Assembly: GCA_029865225.1 (NCBI GenBank)
Contig: JAOUHJ010000003.1
Location: 62,001-126,000 of the forward strand
DNA from: Nitrospira sp.
GTDB taxonomy: Bacteria > Nitrospirota > Nitrospiria > Nitrospirales > Nitrospiraceae
DNA length: 64,000 nt
Direction of reading: 5' to 3'
In this document: positions 61,352 to 64,000 of the stretch, piece after piece
How the letters are laid out: every line of letters starts with the position of its first letter
Numbering within the stretch: the stretch's first letter is position 1
The notes under the pieces: model-generated
Database searches by the model: none
Told to the model about the DNA's origin: nothing
What the model saw: the letters and a program-made list of their open reading frames with translations, nothing else
Made by a program: the position numbers and the translations under genes

Positions 61352-62665
61352 TTATGCTCGCGGTTCAGGGTTCCACCGTTCGACCAAGTAAGATTTCTTC
61401 GACTCGAACGCATCACAGAGTTGTTCAACCCGCCCTTCGGCCTCCTTCGTCGTCAGCGCCTGTGTTTCCAACACAAAGGTCGCTGTCCGCCCAAGATAGA
61501 GAGGCGTCAAGGCTTTCAGCAAATGCTCTCGAGCCATGCGATGTTCACGGTACGCCAGTGCGGCTTCAAATACCACACGAACCCACAAGTCATCGGGAAT
61601 GCGAAAATCCGAGGCAGCGGTCGATCCCGCCGTCATCAGTTCCCCGACAATCTCCTTGCCCAACGCCTGTTCCCAAATAGGCGCCAGATCGGCTAAGCCC
61701 TGTTGAAACACAGCGATCATGCGCTCCACATTGACGTTGACGGGCTCAACACCCACCTCGTACTGAAAGCCAAAGAGCTTGACCGCTTTCGACCCTTGCA
61801 CCGTCGACCAGACGCTATGGTGCGACTCCATCAAGGCAAAGACCGCTCCCAATACCTGCATGAGCATACCGGCCAAATCCGCGGCTGGATCCTTTGGATT
61901 ATGAATCTTGGCCCCGAGAAAACTTTGGCAAACTCGGGCACCGCTCGCGATGGCCTCCGTCGTCATCCAGATATCGATCCCAAATCGCGCGACATCCGAC
62001 TCCCAAACATGTTGGTCCAGGTAATGTTCGGACAAATGCCCGGCAAATCCAAAATCACCCCCGATCGGCTGCCTGATCCGTTGACCATAAAGAGTCCTGG
62101 TGAGGGGATACACAATACTGTTCGTAATCGTGCCGTCATACTTATGACGCAGATAGTAGGGGGCCACGTAGTCATAATGATCGTCGAGGATCGGACGCAA
62201 CAACAGCTCGATCCACTCCGGTGTGATGCTCCGTAGGTCCGAATCCACGACGGCGCAAGCCTTGGCATTCAACCGCCGCGCGATCTCGAAAATCGTCCGG
62301 AACGCACTCCCCTTGCCGGGAATCCCATGATAGGGCGTGATGATCTTCTGAAGCTGGCTCTGTTGATCGCGGATGAGTAATGCGTCGTAATCGACCACCG
62401 CTCTCGAGACCGCCTCGGCTGTCCCATCTGATGAGCCTCCGTCAGAGTTCACCAACACGGCCCGATGCTTGGGAAAATATTTCGCGAGCCCGACACTCAC
62501 GGCACGGACCACATGCTCGATGGTATCGGCGTTGTTGTAGCTCGGAATGCCGACGAGCACGTCTACGCTGCCGATCGCATCGAGGGAAGCCTCGGTTTCC
62601 GCCGTCAACGCGACGGGTGGTTTGCTCACTTCGGAGCTTGGCGCTGTTCTTTCGTCGGGTCCCAC
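61352..62665 (-). CDS. Glycosyltransferase (GT2/GT81-like), paralogue of the gene at 16593
   Basis: This 437-residue GT-A protein shows VDVLVGIPSYNNADTIEHVVRA, a GKGSAFRTIFEIARR segment, the metal-binding VDSDLRSITPEW, and DGTITNSIVYPLTRTLYGQRIRQP. These echo glucosyl-3-phosphoglycerate synthase-type enzymes. The helical C-terminal half is shared with the protein at 16593-17891, which lacks the DxD. GTG 62665, with GGAGGAGG about 7 bases upstream, is the likely start, and its frame overlaps the end of the GT81 gene by 40 bases. The product sugar is unknown; an osmolyte or glycolipid is possible. Confidence 0.8.
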   Translation of the reverse strand: MGPDERTAPSSEVSKPPVALTAETEASLDAIGSVDVLVGIPSYNNADTIEHVVRAVSVGLAKYFPKHRAVLVNSDGGSSDGTAEAVSRAVVDYDALLIRDQQSQLQKIITPYHGIPGKGSAFRTIFEIARRLNAKACAVVDSDLRSITPEWIELLLRPILDDHYDYVAPYYLRHKYDGTITNSIVYPLTRTLYGQRIRQPIGGDFGFAGHLSEHYLDQHVWESDVARFGIDIWMTTEAIASGARVCQSFLGAKIHNPKDPAADLAGMLMQVLGAVFALMESHHSVWSTVQGSKAVKLFGFQYEVGVEPVNVNVERMIAVFQQGLADLAPIWEQALGKEIVGELMTAGSTAASDFRIPDDLWVRVVFEAALAYREHRMAREHLLKALTPLYLGRTATFVLETQALTTKEAEGRVEQLCDAFESKKSYLVERWNPEPRA

Positions 62666-63870
62666 TGATGATCCTCCTCCACGGCTCGCACGAGACGATC
62701 GAAGACATCCGGAACCGCTGCGGCCACGCGACTCCAGTTTGAAATCATCGGCACTCCTAACGGATCTTTCTGGAAGACCTCTGATGCGAGCCTGATGCCT
62801 TTGAGAAAAGTCTCGACGGCAGTCCGCTCCGCATGTCGATCGAACTTCAGACTGTTGATCGCCGCACTGTCTTCATACCGACGGATGGCCTCCTCGGCGA
62901 TACGAAGATAGGTGGCTCGCAAGGTCTTGAGCTCCGGATCACCGAGCACCAAACCTTCGCTGGCCAGATGGCGGAACAGAGATTTCGCGATATCCACCGT
63001 CATCTTGAGCAATCCTTTTTCCGGATCGTCCGAAGACAATGCTTGATGTTTGTGCTCATACGCATCGGCGATATCGGCCTGGCACACACGGCGCAATGCG
63101 CAGTTGCGGTACACTTCCGCCAGAATACCGACCTCCAATCCCCAGTCTCCCGGAATACGGTTGACCCAGGCCAGATCGCGAACCATCGCAAATTCTCCTG
63201 CCAGGGGGTACCGAAAACTGTCAAGAAAAGTCAACAAGTGGTGGTTCCCAACGAGTTGCTGCAATGAGCGTATGAGCGGAGTGATGAACAGCCTGGTGAC
63301 GCGCCCGTGCAGCTGGTCTGTGACACGGCTGTAATAGCCCTTACAAAACTCATAGCCGAGATTCGGATTGCCGAGCGGATAGCAGAGCCGGGCAAGATAT
63401 TCACGGTGGTAGCTCACGATATCGCAATCATGCAGCGCGATGACCTGGCTTTGCTGTCGAGCCAAGACATAGCCGAATGCGAGCCAGCAGGATTGGCCCT
63501 TTCCGGGCAACCCCACATCGACCTCCCGTTCGACCAGGGTCTTGAGGATGTCTTGCACCGGAGCACCATCCACCCAGACGAGCCGCACATGTTGCGGAAG
63601 GACCTTGAAATAGTCTTTCGCACGCCGAAATTCGAGGGCCGATGCATGCCCGAGCGCGACGACGATCTCGTTCAGATATTTGACTCGCTTCAGTTCATCA
63701 ACGATTCCAGCCAGGGCCGGACCTTCGAGTTCCGAATAGAGGCACGGTAAGACCAATGCGATCGGGTTGACATGGCGATACTGCTCGAGTTCCCGCTCCA
63801 GCTGTTCCAAGTTGGATGAACCGAGGCGATGCAGAACACTCACCACCCCGTTCTGGAAGAAATCCGACAT
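62626..63870 (-). CDS. Glucosyl-3-phosphoglycerate synthase-like glycosyltransferase (GT81)
   Basis: This 414-residue GT-A enzyme has the family features PGKGQSCWLAFGYVLARQQ, the metal-binding ALHDCDIVSY, GRVTRLFITPLIRSLQQL, RYPLAGEFAMVRDL, and IPGDWGLEVGILAEV. GT81 GpgS enzymes transfer glucose from NDP-glucose to 3-phosphoglycerate to start glucosylglycerate synthesis. The phosphatase that finishes that pathway (GpgP) is not recognised in this window. It is the first gene of the run through the ABC importer; GGAGGAG lies about 7 bases before ATG 63870. Glucosylglycerate as product is an inference. Confidence 0.75.
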   Translation of the reverse strand: MSDFFQNGVVSVLHRLGSSNLEQLERELEQYRHVNPIALVLPCLYSELEGPALAGIVDELKRVKYLNEIVVALGHASALEFRRAKDYFKVLPQHVRLVWVDGAPVQDILKTLVEREVDVGLPGKGQSCWLAFGYVLARQQSQVIALHDCDIVSYHREYLARLCYPLGNPNLGYEFCKGYYSRVTDQLHGRVTRLFITPLIRSLQQLVGNHHLLTFLDSFRYPLAGEFAMVRDLAWVNRIPGDWGLEVGILAEVYRNCALRRVCQADIADAYEHKHQALSSDDPEKGLLKMTVDIAKSLFRHLASEGLVLGDPELKTLRATYLRIAEEAIRRYEDSAAINSLKFDRHAERTAVETFLKGIRLASEVFQKDPLGVPMISNWSRVAAAVPDVFDRLVRAVEEDHQWDPTKEQRQAPK

Positions 63871-64000
63871 GATGATACTCCTCCGGAGTTCAGTGCGGCG
63901 ATCGCTCCGTCGTCTCTACGTTGGGTCCGCCGCAGCTAGATAGGGCCCCAGCATCGCACAGATGAGCGATTAATCCCAGATGGAATTTCATGAATTGTTG
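63871..64000. other. Upstream region of the glycosyltransferase-ABC run (window end)
   Basis: The last 130 bases contain the ribosome binding site of the GT81 gene. I see no further gene here. They may hold the promoter of the minus-strand operon, but no clear -35/-10 pair is obvious. Confidence 0.4.

Noticed and set aside
1-64000. Mobile elements, prophage and CRISPR arrays
   Set aside because: No transposase, integrase, phage structural gene, or regularly spaced direct repeats were seen on either strand.

Overview
The window reads as a chromosomal segment of a GC-rich, gene-dense bacterium. The most likely source is the phylum Nitrospirota (Nitrospira-like). This is an inference from gene content: GlgE-type alpha-glucan metabolism, several trehalose routes, GH57 and GT81-like enzymes, DUF5752 and DUF1015 proteins, and an AmgK/MurU pair. 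No rRNA or other definitive phylogenetic marker is present. I see no phage, insertion sequence, CRISPR array or origin.

Layout. 1-5.9 kb: the end of a polyprenyl synthase, a DUF1015 protein and a sigma-54 response regulator on the plus strand, then VanZ-AmgK-MurU (cell-wall sugar salvage) on the minus strand. 6-15.8 kb, plus strand: GH57 amylase, GalT-like enzyme, tRNA nucleotidyltransferase, a sulfur-carrier-like protein, tRNA-Arg, a NarL-type two-component pair followed by a degenerate regulator, an FKBP/SlyD-like isomerase, two very small genes and a peptidoglycan-binding lipoprotein. 15.9-34.4 kb, minus strand: a long co-directional run for alpha-glucans and trehalose (CBM48 protein, TetR regulator, glgC, an unknown gene, treY, glgE, maltokinase, GH15, DUF5752, treS, treT-like, a glycosyltransferase and a membrane channel-like protein), preceded by a mannose-1-phosphate guanylyltransferase-like gene and a zinc-ribbon protein. 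34.5-40.2 kb: envelope and stress genes (YtxH, PilZ-like, OmpA-type and DUF4398 lipoproteins, LapA, YihY, AI-2E exporter family). 40.2-52.1 kb: malQ and glgB diverging, an MscS-metallopeptidase-ATP-grasp run, then treZ and glgX diverging. 52.2-56.3 kb: a small channel, two MgtE-related genes and a CNNM/CorC-like protein. 56.4-63.9 kb, minus strand: two glycosyltransferases, a channel-like protein and a complete MalEFGK-type ABC importer in one tightly packed run.

How the genes fit together. GlgC makes ADP-glucose. TreT-like and TreS supply trehalose and maltose, maltokinase makes maltose-1-phosphate, GlgE polymerises it, and GlgB branches the product. GlgX, MalQ, GH57 and GH15 degrade or remodel it, while TreY and TreZ convert it to trehalose. 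No glycogen synthase (GlgA) or glycogen phosphorylase (GlgP) is visible in the window. MscS-family and related channel proteins, an ABC sugar importer and GT81-like glycosyltransferases are interleaved with these genes. I infer a combined carbon-storage and osmoprotection region.

The most unusual structures are a duplicated glycosyltransferase-channel cassette in which one transferase has lost its DxD motif, a channel/zinc-peptidase/ATP-grasp run, a compensated palindromic element shared by two stress-gene upstream regions, and a candidate 33-codon gene upstream of lapA.
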